Notes: generated by a model from the letters alone, not told the origin. Numbered from the stretch's first letter, positions 31,369-41,262 are shown. The stretch: 64,000 bases of DNA from Orbus hercynius (GCF_003634275.1 NZ_RBWY01000002.1:331467-395466), one strand, 5' to 3'. Numbers and translations are program-made.

Positions 31369-31914
31369 ATGAGTGAAGCTCAAAATAAGCGTTGGTATGT
31401 AATTCAGGCATACTCTGGCTATGAAGCGCGTGTTGCTCAATCATTGCGTGAATACATCAAATTACATAATATGGAAGATTCTTTTGGTGAAGTATTGGTG
31501 CCAACAGAAGAAGTTGTTGAAATGAAGGGCGGTCAACGCCGTAAAAGTGAACGAAAATTTTTTCCTGGTTATGTTTTAGTTGAAATGTTAATGAATGATG
31601 CTACTTGGCATTTAGTTCGTAGTGTGCCTAGAACAATGGGTTTCATTGGTGGGACCTCCGATAGACCTGCGCCAATCTCTCAAAGAGAAGTTGATGCTAT
31701 TATGAATCGTTTACAACAAGTTGGTGATAAACCGAGACCGAAAACAATGTTTGAACCAGGTGAATTGGTTCGTGTTAATGAAGGGCCTTTCTCTGACTTT
31801 AATGGCGTTGTTGAAGAAGTGGATTACGAAAAAAGCCGCTTAAAAGTTTCAGTTTCAATTTTTGGTCGTTCAACTCCTGTTGAATTAGATTTCAGTCAGG
31901 TCGAAAAAAGTTAA
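31369..31914 (+). CDS. nusG: NusG, transcription elongation/termination factor
   Basis: A protein of 181 residues, the same length as E. coli NusG. The NGN domain ([44 protein letters not shown]) binds RNA polymerase, and the C-terminal KOW domain ([20 protein letters not shown], about 124-143) binds Rho or ribosomal S10. A strong terminator follows, so unlike E. coli it is not followed here by rplK-rplA. Confidence 0.96.
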   Translation: MSEAQNKRWYVIQAYSGYEARVAQSLREYIKLHNMEDSFGEVLVPTEEVVEMKGGQRRKSERKFFPGYVLVEMLMNDATWHLVRSVPRTMGFIGGTSDRPAPISQREVDAIMNRLQQVGDKPRPKTMFEPGELVRVNEGPFSDFNGVVEEVDYEKSRLKVSVSIFGRSTPVELDFSQVEKS

Positions 31915-31944
31915 TGATAACTTTAGTGATTTAATAATAAAAAA

Positions 31945-31968
31945 ACCGGGTTTTTACTCGGTTTTTTT
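31945..31968 (+). terminator. rho-independent terminator after nusG
   Basis: ACCGGGT (31945-31951) pairs with ACTCGGT (31956-31962, one G-T pair) over a four-base loop, followed by a T-run. Confidence 0.88.
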
Positions 31969-31985
31969 ATGGTTGGATTACGGAT

Positions 31986-32264
31986 TTAATCCATATTAAT
32001 ACTTGTTCGTGTTGAGCGATAAACTTTATTCGCCCTAGCCAATCGATAGGTTTTAACGACGCCAAATAGCGCGACTGGGTGAAAGCGATATAGCATTTTA
32101 TAAATACATAAAGCCATCCAGCCTTAACGCCCATCTGATTCTTACCTACTGTTTTTATCAATTAAAGTGATATGTGCTTTACCTGATTTACCGAGCTTCC
32201 TACCTAATTGTGTTGCAAGTTCTAAGTCACCCGCTCCGCCACCAACAATCACTATTTTTTTCAT
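31986..32264 (-). pseudogene. ndh: relic of ndh (NADH dehydrogenase II) with the middle deleted
   Basis: From ATG 32264, with a GAGG still upstream, 40 codons read like the N-terminus of Ndh: [18 protein letters not shown], the FAD-binding Rossmann motif, then [12 protein letters not shown] follows at 32142-32144. Continuing in the same frame, after a second stop, comes a stretch like the Ndh C-terminus: IYKMLYRFHPVALFGVVKT, to a stop at 31986. E. coli Ndh has 434 residues, so roughly 330 internal codons are gone. The type II NADH:quinone oxidoreductase cannot be made from this locus. Confidence 0.82.
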
Positions 32265-32513
32265 TTTTATTGACCTCATTAAATTATTTATTAATATCAT
32301 ACTAAATCAGTAGGTTTTTATCTTATCAATTATTGGGAATCAACAAAACTGGGTTAGGGATATAAAATATTATGCAATTGTTATAGTAATTTATTCCTCT
32401 CTTATGTAGAATGAATCTTCCTAAGAAGAATAAGTGATAAATAATCCATCTAATTCATTATTTAATCTAAATATTATACTTATCCTGTTTGATTCTAATC
32501 ACACTAATTTATT
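32265..32513. other. spacer between the ndh relic and the HlyD gene
   Basis: About 250 bases, AT-rich and with no gene. It should contain the promoter of the export cluster and the fossil promoter of ndh; no clear motif is seen. Confidence 0.4.
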
Positions 32514-33485
32514 ATGAATAAAAAAATATTCGCAGTAGTATTGTTCGTTGTTATTACGATTTCAATGGCAATTTTAATTCGTTCGCATAATAGTCAACTT
32601 ATCTTACAAGGCGAAGTTGATGCCCCACATGTTAATATCTCATCAAAAGCTCGAGGTCGAGTTATGGTTATTAATGTCAATCGAGGCGATGATGTACGGA
32701 TGGGGGATATTCTACTGACATTAGACAGCCCTGAATTACTTGCTCAAGTTAAGGCCGCTGAGGCAACACGCGATCAATCCAAAGCCCAGCTGGATTTATC
32801 TGAGCATGGCACCCGTGAGGAGAGTATTCGACATTATCAAGCACTATTGGCACAGTCCAAAGTGAATTATGATAATGCTTCAAAAGAGTACACACGTAAT
32901 CAAGCGATCTCTAATAAAGGTTATGTTTCTCAATCGGTACTCGATAACGCGTTAAAAGCTAAAGATGCGGCGTACCAACAAGTGCTTTCTGATCAGGCAA
33001 ATTTAGATCAAGCCGTGCATGGGGATCGTATTGAACAACGAAAAATTTATGAAGCGCAATTAGAACAGGCTGAAGAAAATTTGAAACAGCTTGTTATTCA
33101 ATACGAAGATCTTAATGTCAAATCACCAGTAGATGGTGAAGTTGGATCTATTCCAGCTGAGGTGGGTGAGCTGTTTAATGCAACGAGTCCTTTATTAACG
33201 GTGACACGGCTATCTCAAGCTTATTTTGTATTTAATATCCGTGAGAATATTCTCGTTAATATCCATAAAGGTGATCGTGTATTTTTAGACGTACCTGCAC
33301 TCGGAGCAGAGCCAATTGAAGCAGAAGTACGTTACATCGCTCCGATGGGCGATTATGCAACTAAAAGAGCGACAAGGGCCACCGGTGATTTCGATTTAAA
33401 AACATTCGAAATTAGGTTATATCCTTTAAATCCAGTAAAAAATTTACGCGCTGGTATGAGTGTTTTATGGAAGTTAGACGAGTAG
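32514..33485 (+). CDS. HlyD-family periplasmic adaptor
   Basis: A membrane fusion protein of 323 residues with one N-terminal anchor (about 5-22), a lipoyl half-motif (ISSKARGRVMVINVNRGDDV, about 43-62), a coiled-coil hairpin of about 80-195, and the second lipoyl half (VKSPVDGEVGSIPAEVGEL). It is similar in plan to E. coli YhiI and YbhG. It is first of a three-gene unit and overlaps the next gene by 19 bases, so the products probably act together in efflux through a TolC-like channel. Substrate unknown. Confidence 0.87.
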   Translation: MNKKIFAVVLFVVITISMAILIRSHNSQLILQGEVDAPHVNISSKARGRVMVINVNRGDDVRMGDILLTLDSPELLAQVKAAEATRDQSKAQLDLSEHGTREESIRHYQALLAQSKVNYDNASKEYTRNQAISNKGYVSQSVLDNALKAKDAAYQQVLSDQANLDQAVHGDRIEQRKIYEAQLEQAEENLKQLVIQYEDLNVKSPVDGEVGSIPAEVGELFNATSPLLTVTRLSQAYFVFNIRENILVNIHKGDRVFLDVPALGAEPIEAEVRYIAPMGDYATKRATRATGDFDLKTFEIRLYPLNPVKNLRAGMSVLWKLDE

Positions 33486-34618
33486 TTATTGATTTTTACC
33501 AGCGTTTTAAGGTTGCTTTTAGTGATGAAATGTCTTTCATCTTTAAACGCTTCACTTACCACTGGTTACTGTGGATCTTACCATTAATCATTTATGGGCT
33601 AATCAGCAGTATCTTTTCGACAGGGGTATTATATGATTTGCCTGTTGGTTATGTTGATCAAGATAAAAGTGCCTTATCACAAGAGATGATTCGCGATCTC
33701 AATGCTGGAGCGCATGCAGATCTAGTTAATTATGAAGATTCATTGTATGACGGCGAGAAAGCATTAGCTAAGGCTAAAATTTACGGTTTGTTATATATTC
33801 CTCCGCATTTTGAGGCCGATGTCTTATCTGGCAAGCAGCCGGTACCGATTTTATATTATAATGCTCTATATTATAGTGCTGGACTTTATTCTGTTATGGA
33901 TTATTCAGGGCTTATTACTGATTTTAACAGTCGGTATCGTAGTATTATGGCGGCAAAAATCGGATTAAGTGTTCCAACACTTGCAAACGCTACGTTCAAT
34001 TATGATGGATTGTTTAATGCCAGCGGTAACTCGATGTACTTTCAACAGTTCTCTGCTGTAGTGCATTTACTGCAATTATTTGTTGTGACAATGACCATTC
34101 ACATTTTGGGGAAATTACCTCGCCGAACTAGGCCTACCTATCCGTTTGTACTGGGTAAACTTGCACCTTATACGCTATGGTATACGATGCTATTGATTTT
34201 CGAAATTGCCTTATTAGTTTTTTTTTCGCAAGCACGAGTCTCTGGGAATCCATTTGCTATGCTATTAGTGGTTTTTTTCTACGTGATTGCAGCGCAGAGT
34301 ATCGGTATCTTATTATTTAGTTTTACGCGTTCTACAATAGATGCTTATTCTTATATTGGTCTATTAGTTGGGTTAGCACTTACTTACTCTGGTGTCGTAG
34401 TACCGGAATTATCGATGCCGCCCATTGCAAGAGTGATTTCATCTATTGAGCCATTGACCTATGCATTAAATACCTTATTTGATCTCTTCTTAAGGCATGC
34501 TGGGGTCGTTTCGCTCGTTAAAACCTGTCTTATTTTAATGATTTATCCCGTGATTATTACGTTACTTGTTCGTAAACGTTTAGTTCGGCGTTTAAATAGA
34601 GAAGAGGTAATACAATAA
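33467..34618 (+). CDS. ABC-2 type permease (first of pair)
   Basis: A protein of 383 residues with the ABC-2/YhhJ plan: an N-terminal membrane helix (about 28-50), a large extracytoplasmic domain (LPVGYVDQDKSALSQEMIRDL onward; the conserved V-D-x-D motif of this family), and about five C-terminal helices (220-375). The end of its start region overlaps the HlyD gene and its stop overlaps the next start as TAATG, indicating coupled translation. ABC-2 permeases need a separate ATPase; none is encoded in this cluster. Confidence 0.85.
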   Translation: MEVRRVVIDFYQRFKVAFSDEMSFIFKRFTYHWLLWILPLIIYGLISSIFSTGVLYDLPVGYVDQDKSALSQEMIRDLNAGAHADLVNYEDSLYDGEKALAKAKIYGLLYIPPHFEADVLSGKQPVPILYYNALYYSAGLYSVMDYSGLITDFNSRYRSIMAAKIGLSVPTLANATFNYDGLFNASGNSMYFQQFSAVVHLLQLFVVTMTIHILGKLPRRTRPTYPFVLGKLAPYTLWYTMLLIFEIALLVFFSQARVSGNPFAMLLVVFFYVIAAQSIGILLFSFTRSTIDAYSYIGLLVGLALTYSGVVVPELSMPPIARVISSIEPLTYALNTLFDLFLRHAGVVSLVKTCLILMIYPVIITLLVRKRLVRRLNREEVIQ

Positions 34619-35766
34619 TGCTTAAGATGTATTGGGGCGCTTTAAAGCGTATTTTATTGAGACTATTAACTCAGCCTAAATGGTTATTATTGTTAGTATC
34701 AATTAGCTTAATGAGTTTAGTATACAGTAAAGGTAGTATTACTGATTTACCTATCGCTGTTGTTGATTTAGATCACTCGGCATCAAGCCGTGATTTAACT
34801 CGCGCCTTGGCTACAAGCGCTAAAGTCACTATTGTAAGTTATGATAATTCATCTGATGCATATCGTGATATAAATGCTCGTAAAGTTTTTGCTGTTATAA
34901 CGATACCGCGTGATTATGAAAAACGATTAATTAAAGGTGATTCTGTTACTATTGCCGCTTATGGTGACGCTTCAAGTCGGCTTGCAAATGGTCAGATTCA
35001 ACAAGATTTAAAAGCGATTTATCAACAATTTTTAATCGATTATAACGCCGTACTTATGCGCAATAGTGGATTTACTGATGCGCAAATAGATATTGTACTT
35101 TCACCGATTAAAGGCCAGACGGATCCATTATTCAATCCTGGTATCAGCTTAGCAGCGATTAATTTTCCGGGTTTATTAGTCATGTTATTGCAGCACTCAT
35201 TACTTTTAGCATCAACTAGAACACATATTGCTTTAAATACTTTACCGCAAGGCAAGCCCTCTAAAATTATTTTTCTGGGGAGTTTCTCTGCGTTATTTCC
35301 GATATGGTTATTTTTGTCGATCATTTTATTTGGTTTATGGCCTTGGATTCTGGGGTATCGGCAATTAGCGTCTCTGCCTGTGATATTATTAATGGCATTG
35401 CCATTTTTATTTGCTGTAATGGGACTGGCTAAACTGCTAACGGAGTGCTTAAGGCGGGTTGAAATGATCTATCTCACGCTATCATTTATTACAACGCCCG
35501 TTTTTTATCTTTCAGGGACTATTTGGCCATTGGATGCGATGCCTTATTGGGTGCAGTGTGTTGCCAAACTATTACCTTCTACTTGGGCGGTAAATATGAT
35601 TGCCGGCGTGAATCAAATGGGGCTACATATTAGTGATAATGGCTTTAATTTATTGATGTTGATCGTCTTAGGCATTGTTTATCTATCACTGGGTATATTT
35701 ATTTCAGCACTGCGAGAAGGGCGTGTTCGTCAATTTATTCATCATTGGCGAATAGTGAATCGTTAA
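34618..35766 (+). CDS. ABC-2 type permease (second of pair)
   Basis: A protein of 382 residues with the same layout as its neighbour: helix at about 20-38, an extracytoplasmic domain beginning LPIAVVDLDHSASSRDLTRAL, and about six C-terminal helices with FYLSGTIWPLDAMPYWVQ near 290-310. The two permeases would form a heterodimer, as proposed for YbhS/YbhR. The operon ends here with a hairpin. The missing ATPase gene is noted as a finding. Confidence 0.85.
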   Translation: MLKMYWGALKRILLRLLTQPKWLLLLVSISLMSLVYSKGSITDLPIAVVDLDHSASSRDLTRALATSAKVTIVSYDNSSDAYRDINARKVFAVITIPRDYEKRLIKGDSVTIAAYGDASSRLANGQIQQDLKAIYQQFLIDYNAVLMRNSGFTDAQIDIVLSPIKGQTDPLFNPGISLAAINFPGLLVMLLQHSLLLASTRTHIALNTLPQGKPSKIIFLGSFSALFPIWLFLSIILFGLWPWILGYRQLASLPVILLMALPFLFAVMGLAKLLTECLRRVEMIYLTLSFITTPVFYLSGTIWPLDAMPYWVQCVAKLLPSTWAVNMIAGVNQMGLHISDNGFNLLMLIVLGIVYLSLGIFISALREGRVRQFIHHWRIVNR

Positions 35767-35798
35767 TAAGAGTGTCTTGGATAAAGTTGACGGATTAC

Positions 35799-35836
35799 TT
35801 AGCAAGATCCTTCGCATTAACAACGGATCTTGCTAA
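35799..35836. terminator. hairpin between the permease operon and thrC
   Basis: A perfect 12-bp stem TTAGCAAGATCC (35799-35810) / GGATCTTGCTAA (35825-35836) with a 14-base loop between convergent units. No T-run. Confidence 0.6.
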
Positions 35837-35863
35837 CTCATTAGCCTAAAGCGTGATGCCTTA

Positions 35864-37153
35864 TTACCACTCAAGATTCATTAGATAATCACGTAAATGG
35901 GCAAAGTCATTATCCATCACATGCGATAATAGCGTCATATCGGCACGTTCAGCGAGCTCTGCGGGCAGCGCAATAGATTTACCTAAAATATTTTCAACCA
36001 CTTCTTTAAATTTTGCTGGGTGAGCGGTACCTAAAAATAGACCATATTCATCTGCTTGTAGCTGATCGCGCAGCACTCGATAAGCAATCGCACCGTGTGG
36101 TTCAGATAGATAACCTTTCTGATCAAGTTCACGTACTGCTGCTTCAGATTGCTCATCCGTTACGGTGCCACGGCCTAATGATTTTAATGTCCAGGCTTCG
36201 CGATGATAAATTTCTTCAATACGTGGCCAGTTATTTGGTTGGCTCACATCCATAGCGTTAGACAGAGTTGCAACTGTTTGATGCGGTTCCCATTTACCTG
36301 TTTCAAGGTAGCGTGGCACGGTATCATTAGCATTGGTTGCGGCGATAAAGCGCTTAATTGGTAGCCCCATTGTTTTGGCTAATAAGCCCGCAGTTAAGTC
36401 ACCAAAATTACCGCTCGGTACTGAAATAACCAGTTGCTCACGTTGTTTTGGCGCTAATTGCGCAAATGCTTCAAAATAGTAGCAAATTTGTGCCAGTAAA
36501 CGACTAATATTAATTGAATTTGCTGAGTTTAATCCAATTTTAGCTTTTAACTCACTGTCATCAAATGATTTTTTGACCAGAGCCTGACACGTGTCAAAGT
36601 CACTTTTAATGGCAATTGTGTGAATATTATCGCCAAGGGTACAAAATAGTTTTTCTTGTAATGGGCTAATTTTGCCTTGTGGATAAAGAATAACAACGCG
36701 AATATTGGGTAGGTGGTAAAACGCATGGGCAACAGCTGCGCCAGTATCACCAGATGTTGCCGTCAGAATCGTGATTTTTTTATCTGCCGCTACTTGTACT
36801 AAAGCTTGTGCCATAAACCGTCCACCAAAGTCTTTGAAAGCCAGGGTTGGACCATGAAATAGTTCTAATGTACCAATATCGTCTTCAACGGATTTAACGG
36901 GTGCTGGAAACTGAAAGGCATTTTTGACCAGGCGCTGCATATCGTCATCACTAATTTCATTACCGATAAAGGCTGATAAAATTTTAGCGCTACGTGTTAC
37001 GAAATCCAATTTGAGTAGTGCGCCAATTTCACTGGCACTAAATTTAGGTAATTCGGATGGAAAGAATAAACCTTGCCCTTTACCAAGGCCTTGTTGCACG
37101 GCTTGAGCAAAACTCACTTGTTCTGAATGATCTTTTAAATTATAAAGTTTCAT
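35864..37153 (-). CDS. thrC: Threonine synthase
   Basis: Starting at ATG 37153 (MKLYNLKDHSEQ) it has 429 residues (E. coli 428). A PLP enzyme making threonine from O-phosphohomoserine. The PLP lysine is in LAFKDFGGRFMAQAL (about 104-118), and the phosphate-binding and substrate loops ATSGDTGAAVAHAFY and SVPSGNFGDLTAGL are present. Last gene of the thr operon, 112 bases after thrB, a somewhat longer gap than in E. coli. Confidence 0.96.
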   Translation of the reverse strand: MKLYNLKDHSEQVSFAQAVQQGLGKGQGLFFPSELPKFSASEIGALLKLDFVTRSAKILSAFIGNEISDDDMQRLVKNAFQFPAPVKSVEDDIGTLELFHGPTLAFKDFGGRFMAQALVQVAADKKITILTATSGDTGAAVAHAFYHLPNIRVVILYPQGKISPLQEKLFCTLGDNIHTIAIKSDFDTCQALVKKSFDDSELKAKIGLNSANSINISRLLAQICYYFEAFAQLAPKQREQLVISVPSGNFGDLTAGLLAKTMGLPIKRFIAATNANDTVPRYLETGKWEPHQTVATLSNAMDVSQPNNWPRIEEIYHREAWTLKSLGRGTVTDEQSEAAVRELDQKGYLSEPHGAIAYRVLRDQLQADEYGLFLGTAHPAKFKEVVENILGKSIALPAELAERADMTLLSHVMDNDFAHLRDYLMNLEW

Positions 37154-37265
37154 AATAGGTTCCAGTTTGTTTCTATACTGCAAATTATGTTAACTCACGG
37201 TGTCAACTAAAACCAGACTAGCCGTGAGATGCTGAGTTTTAACTTATATTATACGTTGTGGCCGA

Positions 37266-38201
37266 CTAAATTACCCTTGCACCGAGTTTATCGATCTTGC
37301 AAATGTGGGTGAATCCTTCTGTATTTTGCAAGTAATTCTCTTGCAACCATGATTCAATTTTTTGTGCGGCCGCTAAGTTATCAGTAATGGTGAATATCGT
37401 TGGTCCTGAGCCCGAAATTCCAGATGCTAACGCGCCTAATTGTTTGACGGTTTGCACCGTTTTATCAAAATGCGGTAATAATTGTTTACGGTATGGTTCG
37501 GCAATATTATCTTGTAACATTGCTACCGCTAATTGCGGCTGCTTAGTATAACAGGCATGTACAAAGCCACCAACATAACGTCCGTGTGCAACGCAGTCAT
37601 GTTTGGCGTATTGCACCGGTAAAATTGCTCTTGCTTCGGCAGTTGAGACCTTTATACCCGGATACGCCATGACCCAAAACCAATCCTCAAAATGTGGTAG
37701 GCGCTGACTGATAATACCCAGTTCATCGACGATTAACTGCATTCCGCCTAAATAACACGGCGCAACATTATCATAATGTACGCTACCTGACACGCGGCCT
37801 TCTAGCTCACCCATCATGCTGAGCATTTGTTGTTCATTAAATGGTCGATCAAAAAATTCATTTAGCGCAACTAGTGCCCCCACCACTGAGCAGGCACTAG
37901 AGCCAAGACCAGAGCCAATAGGCATATTTTTCTCAAGGGTCATGGCGACAGGCTGTTCTTGCCCCATTTGTTGACAAAAATACTGCCAGCATTGATAAAC
38001 AATATTCAATTTAGGATCTTTAGGCAGCTTGCTGACAAATTGCCCTTTATTAACAAGTGCAAATTGAGATGCTCTCTCAACGGTGACACAATCGCCGAGC
38101 ATTGCACCACTAATTGGATTAATTGCCGCACCTAAAATATCAAAACCAACACTGATGTTAGCCATTGAAGCGGGTGCATATACCTTGATTATCTTACTCA
38201 T
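37266..38201 (-). CDS. thrB: Homoserine kinase
   Basis: A GHMP-family kinase of 311 residues (E. coli 310). It begins with [20 protein letters not shown], has the ATP-binding [17 protein letters not shown] (about 94-110) and the C-terminal [15 protein letters not shown]. It phosphorylates homoserine for ThrC. The start codon abuts the thrA stop codon directly, so translation is coupled. Confidence 0.96.
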   Translation of the reverse strand: MSKIIKVYAPASMANISVGFDILGAAINPISGAMLGDCVTVERASQFALVNKGQFVSKLPKDPKLNIVYQCWQYFCQQMGQEQPVAMTLEKNMPIGSGLGSSACSVVGALVALNEFFDRPFNEQQMLSMMGELEGRVSGSVHYDNVAPCYLGGMQLIVDELGIISQRLPHFEDWFWVMAYPGIKVSTAEARAILPVQYAKHDCVAHGRYVGGFVHACYTKQPQLAVAMLQDNIAEPYRKQLLPHFDKTVQTVKQLGALASGISGSGPTIFTITDNLAAAQKIESWLQENYLQNTEGFTHICKIDKLGARVI

Positions 38202-40658
38202 TTAACCACCGATTTTACTAGAAGTTGTACGTAAAATGTCCGCAAATATCCCGGCTGCGGTGACATCATTACCCGCTCCATACCCGCGTAATACGAGAGG
38301 GATAGGTTGGTAATAGCGGGTATAAAATGCTAAGGCATTCTCGCCATTTTTAATTTTAAACAGCGGATCATCACTATCCACCGCTTCAATTTTAACGTTA
38401 CACTGGCCATTTTCAATACTACCAACATAGCGTAATACTTTGCCCGATTGTTTCGCTTCCTCGACCCGATGTTTAAAGTCGTTATCGAGTTGAGGTAATT
38501 TTTGCATAAACTCATCGATACTTCCTTGCGCGTAAGAAGCGGGTAACACCGATTCGACATTAATTTGCTCTAATTCAAGTTGTAGGCCAGATTCCCTGGC
38601 TAAAATAAGCAGTTTTCTTGCAACATCAGTACCGGATAAATCATCACGCGGATCGGGTTCGGTAAAGCCTTTTTCTTTGGCAAGCTTTGTTGCTTGAGAT
38701 AATGACATGCCTTCGTCAAGTTTACCAAAAATAAATGAAAGCGATCCAGATAAAATCCCTGAGAAACGGCTTAACTCATCGCCGGCATTAAGTAAATTTT
38801 GTAAATTTTCAATAACTGGTAAACCGGCACCAACATTAGTATCATACTGAAACTTACGTTTACTTTTACTCGCCGCTTGGCGTAAACGAAAATAGTAATC
38901 CATTGAGCTAGTATTCGCTTTTTTATTTGGCGTGACAACATGAAAGCCGTTTTCTAATAATTCGGCATATTTATTCGCAACTGTCGCGCTTGATGTACAG
39001 TCAACCAAGATTGGATTGAGTAAGCGATTCTCTTTAGCAAAGGCAATAATTGCATCTAATGTATAGCTCTGGTTGCTGTTTTTTATGTGTTCGCGCCAGT
39101 TAGCTAAAGTCAGACCATCACGATTTAACACGCAATGTTTTGAATTAAATAATCCACATACTCTTAAATCAATTTGTTTCTTCTTCAGCCATTGTTGTTG
39201 ACGACTGATCTGATCAACTAATGCACCGCCGACGCCGCCAACGCCGATGACAAAGACATCAAGAATTTGATCGGTACCAAATAACATCTGGTGTGTAACG
39301 CGTACGCCCATAATCGCCACATCATTATCGACAACGACAGAAATAGATCGCTCGGATGATCCTTGCGCAATGGCTACAATATTAATATTGGCTTTAGCTA
39401 AGGCGGTAAAAAAATTGGCTGATAATCCACGTAGAGTCCGCATACCATCACCGACCACTGAAATGATAGCAAGATTTTCAATTACATCAATCGGTTCAAT
39501 TAAGCCATCTTTTAATTCAAGATAAAATTCTTCTTTTAATGCCTGCTCTGCTAATAAAAGCTCTATTTGTGGAACACAAAAACTGATGCTGTATTCTGAT
39601 GATGACTGAGTAATTAATACGACTGAAATACCTGACGCTGACATCGCTGAAAAAACACGTGCTGACATGCCAACCATGCCTTTTAAACCAGGGCCAGAAA
39701 CATTGATCATTGCCATATTATTTAAATTGGTAATGCCTTTAACCGGTAATGAGACATCAACTTCATTGGTACCAATTAATGTGCCAGGTGCCTGTGGATT
39801 ATTAGTATTTTTGATTAAGCAAGGAATTTGGAATTGGGCAATTGGCAGTATGGTTCGTGGATGCAAGACTTTTGCGCCAAAATAAGACAGTTCCATCGCT
39901 TCTTGATAAGACATTGTTTTGAGTAATCTGGCATCAGGAACAAGGCGTGGATCGCAAGTATATACGCCATCGACATCGGTCCAAATTTCACAGCTATCCG
40001 CGCGAAGGCATGCAGCTAAGGCCGCAGCTGAATAGTCTGATCCATTGCGACCTAATACAACAAGTTCACCTTGTGCATTACCCGCGGTAAATCCAGGCAT
40101 CAAAATAATATCGCCTTTTGGTATGTTTAATGCTTTGATGCGCTGTGTTGATTGATTTATATCAACAGTTGATTCAAGGTAATCACCTTCAGCAAGTAGG
40201 GTCTCAACAGGATTAATCACGGTGACACTATGACCCATGGCTTTAAGTAATGCTTGCATAATCGCAATCGATAACTTTTCACCGCGGCAAATAATTGAGG
40301 CATTGATGCTATCTGGGCACTGACCTAATAGGCGAATACCATGAAAAAGTTGTTTAAGATGGTTGAGTTCATTTAACGCAAAACGTTTCATTTCTTCATA
40401 AGCAAAATGCGATTGCTGTTTTGATAAACCGTCAAGTAAATCTGCAAAAATTTTCTCAGCTTCAGTAATATTGTCTTGAATATCTTGTCCTGCAACGGTT
40501 TTTTCAACCATAGCCACTAAGTGATTGGTGATTTTTGCGGGTGCGGATAGTACCGTTGCAGTTTGTTCTTGCTTAGCATTGTTTTCAATAATCCGAGCAA
40601 CGCTAAAAAAACGTTCTGCATTGGCGACGGATGTTCCTCCAAATTTTAAGACTTTCAT
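38202..40658 (-). CDS. thrA: Bifunctional aspartokinase I / homoserine dehydrogenase I
   Basis: A fused enzyme of 818 residues (E. coli 820). The aspartate kinase (about 1-290) begins [17 protein letters not shown] and has [17 protein letters not shown]; two ACT domains (about 310-450) bind the feedback inhibitor threonine; the homoserine dehydrogenase (about 460-815) has [16 protein letters not shown] and the catalytic region [20 protein letters not shown] quoted in part. It performs the first and third steps of threonine synthesis. AAGGTG precedes the ATG. The upstream leader peptide and attenuator control the operon. Confidence 0.96.
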   Translation of the reverse strand: MKVLKFGGTSVANAERFFSVARIIENNAKQEQTATVLSAPAKITNHLVAMVEKTVAGQDIQDNITEAEKIFADLLDGLSKQQSHFAYEEMKRFALNELNHLKQLFHGIRLLGQCPDSINASIICRGEKLSIAIMQALLKAMGHSVTVINPVETLLAEGDYLESTVDINQSTQRIKALNIPKGDIILMPGFTAGNAQGELVVLGRNGSDYSAAALAACLRADSCEIWTDVDGVYTCDPRLVPDARLLKTMSYQEAMELSYFGAKVLHPRTILPIAQFQIPCLIKNTNNPQAPGTLIGTNEVDVSLPVKGITNLNNMAMINVSGPGLKGMVGMSARVFSAMSASGISVVLITQSSSEYSISFCVPQIELLLAEQALKEEFYLELKDGLIEPIDVIENLAIISVVGDGMRTLRGLSANFFTALAKANINIVAIAQGSSERSISVVVDNDVAIMGVRVTHQMLFGTDQILDVFVIGVGGVGGALVDQISRQQQWLKKKQIDLRVCGLFNSKHCVLNRDGLTLANWREHIKNSNQSYTLDAIIAFAKENRLLNPILVDCTSSATVANKYAELLENGFHVVTPNKKANTSSMDYYFRLRQAASKSKRKFQYDTNVGAGLPVIENLQNLLNAGDELSRFSGILSGSLSFIFGKLDEGMSLSQATKLAKEKGFTEPDPRDDLSGTDVARKLLILARESGLQLELEQINVESVLPASYAQGSIDEFMQKLPQLDNDFKHRVEEAKQSGKVLRYVGSIENGQCNVKIEAVDSDDPLFKIKNGENALAFYTRYYQPIPLVLRGYGAGNDVTAAGIFADILRTTSSKIGG

Positions 40659-40692
40659 ATTGCACCTTTTTATTGATTCATCAAAATTTAAA

Positions 40693-40734
40693 TTAGTTAT
40701 GTGTTTTCAGGGTGGTTTGACCCATTGAAAACAT
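40693..40734 (-). other. mini-ORF and hairpin between thr attenuator and thrA
   Basis: Just past the attenuator T-run, an imperfect hairpin uses TGTTTTCA (40702-40709) with TGAAAACA (40726-40733) and GGGT with ACCC inside. The same segment on the minus strand is a 13-codon frame, [13 protein letters not shown], with three Thr codons but no Shine-Dalgarno. It may be an mRNA stability or translation-control element for thrA, or a chance frame. Confidence 0.35.
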
Positions 40735-40759
40735 AAAAAAACCCGCTAATTCTGCGGGC
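40733..40759 (-). terminator. thr operon attenuator
   Basis: On the minus strand CCCGC, a 7-base loop, GCGGG (plus-strand 40742-40758), then a run of T residues. It lies 27 bases after the leader-peptide stop, the expected place for the attenuation terminator. Confidence 0.85.
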
Positions 40760-40784
40760 TGTTTCGACGATTTTTTAGGAAAAG

Positions 40785-40853
40785 TCAACCCGCTCCGAGC
40801 CTAATGGTGCCAGAGGTGCCAATAATCATACCAATCATAATTACTGTTTTCAT
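40785..40853 (-). CDS. thrL: thr operon leader peptide
   Basis: A 22-codon frame, preceded by AGGA, starting MKTVIMIGMIIG and ending RLGAG. It has three Thr codons and five Ile codons; the GAG ending matches E. coli ThrL. Ribosome stalling at Thr or Ile codons would let the downstream attenuator be bypassed. Compared with E. coli ThrL (eight Thr, four Ile) it is poorer in Thr, so control may be weaker or more isoleucine-directed. This gene is too short for most ORF callers. Confidence 0.85.
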   Translation of the reverse strand: MKTVIMIGMIIGTSGTIRLGAG

Positions 40854-40899
40854 GTTCCTAAAACCTTCTCACTTAAGTTGTGGTAAATCTAAAACAAAA

Positions 40900-40924
40900 C
40901 AGCCTGACGTTTTAGGTCAGGCTG
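40900..40924 (-). terminator. terminator after the small unknown gene
   Basis: CAGCCTGAC (40900-40908) pairs with GTCAGGCTG (40916-40924) over 7 bases, followed on the minus strand by a T-rich run. It separates the unknown gene from the thr promoter. Confidence 0.8.
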
Positions 40925-40932
40925 CAATAATA

Positions 40933-41262
40933 TTAAAACACTTTTTTGCTGTTTTCATACTCATTAACAACACGGTTTAATGCATGGTATAAACTTGCAG
41001 CATCACCTTTTTGTAGCGCCTCATCTAATATATGAAGATAGGATAACATCAGTTTTTGGTTATCTTCGGCAAATTGTGGTGACACTTCTTGATCTTCATA
41101 CAACATGACATAAGTTCTTGCAAAGCCAAATACTAAGAAATAGACCGAAGCATTATTTGGATCTTCTTGAATAAGTGTTTGCATCGACTGACGTAATTTC
41201 ACATAGGTATCAGTACCTGGAAGGCTACTTGCAAATTTATTGAGAACTGTCGAAAATGTCAT
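40933..41262 (-). CDS. small uncharacterised protein (109 aa)
   Basis: I do not recognise the family. The protein is mainly helical by composition, soluble, without signal peptide, Cys or obvious motif; helix-rich phrases include TYVKLRQSMQTLIQED and NQKLMLSYLHILDEALQKG. An AGGTT precedes the ATG and a good terminator follows, so it is very likely a real, expressed gene. It lies just upstream of the thr operon on the same strand but is separated from it by the terminator. No function is inferred. Confidence 0.7.
   Translation of the reverse strand: MTFSTVLNKFASSLPGTDTYVKLRQSMQTLIQEDPNNASVYFLVFGFARTYVMLYEDQEVSPQFAEDNQKLMLSYLHILDEALQKGDAASLYHALNRVVNEYENSKKVF

Noticed and set aside
31967..32161. 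64-codon minus-strand ORF after nusG
   Set aside because: It is an off-frame shadow of the ndh relic; the frame with similarity to Ndh is a different one.
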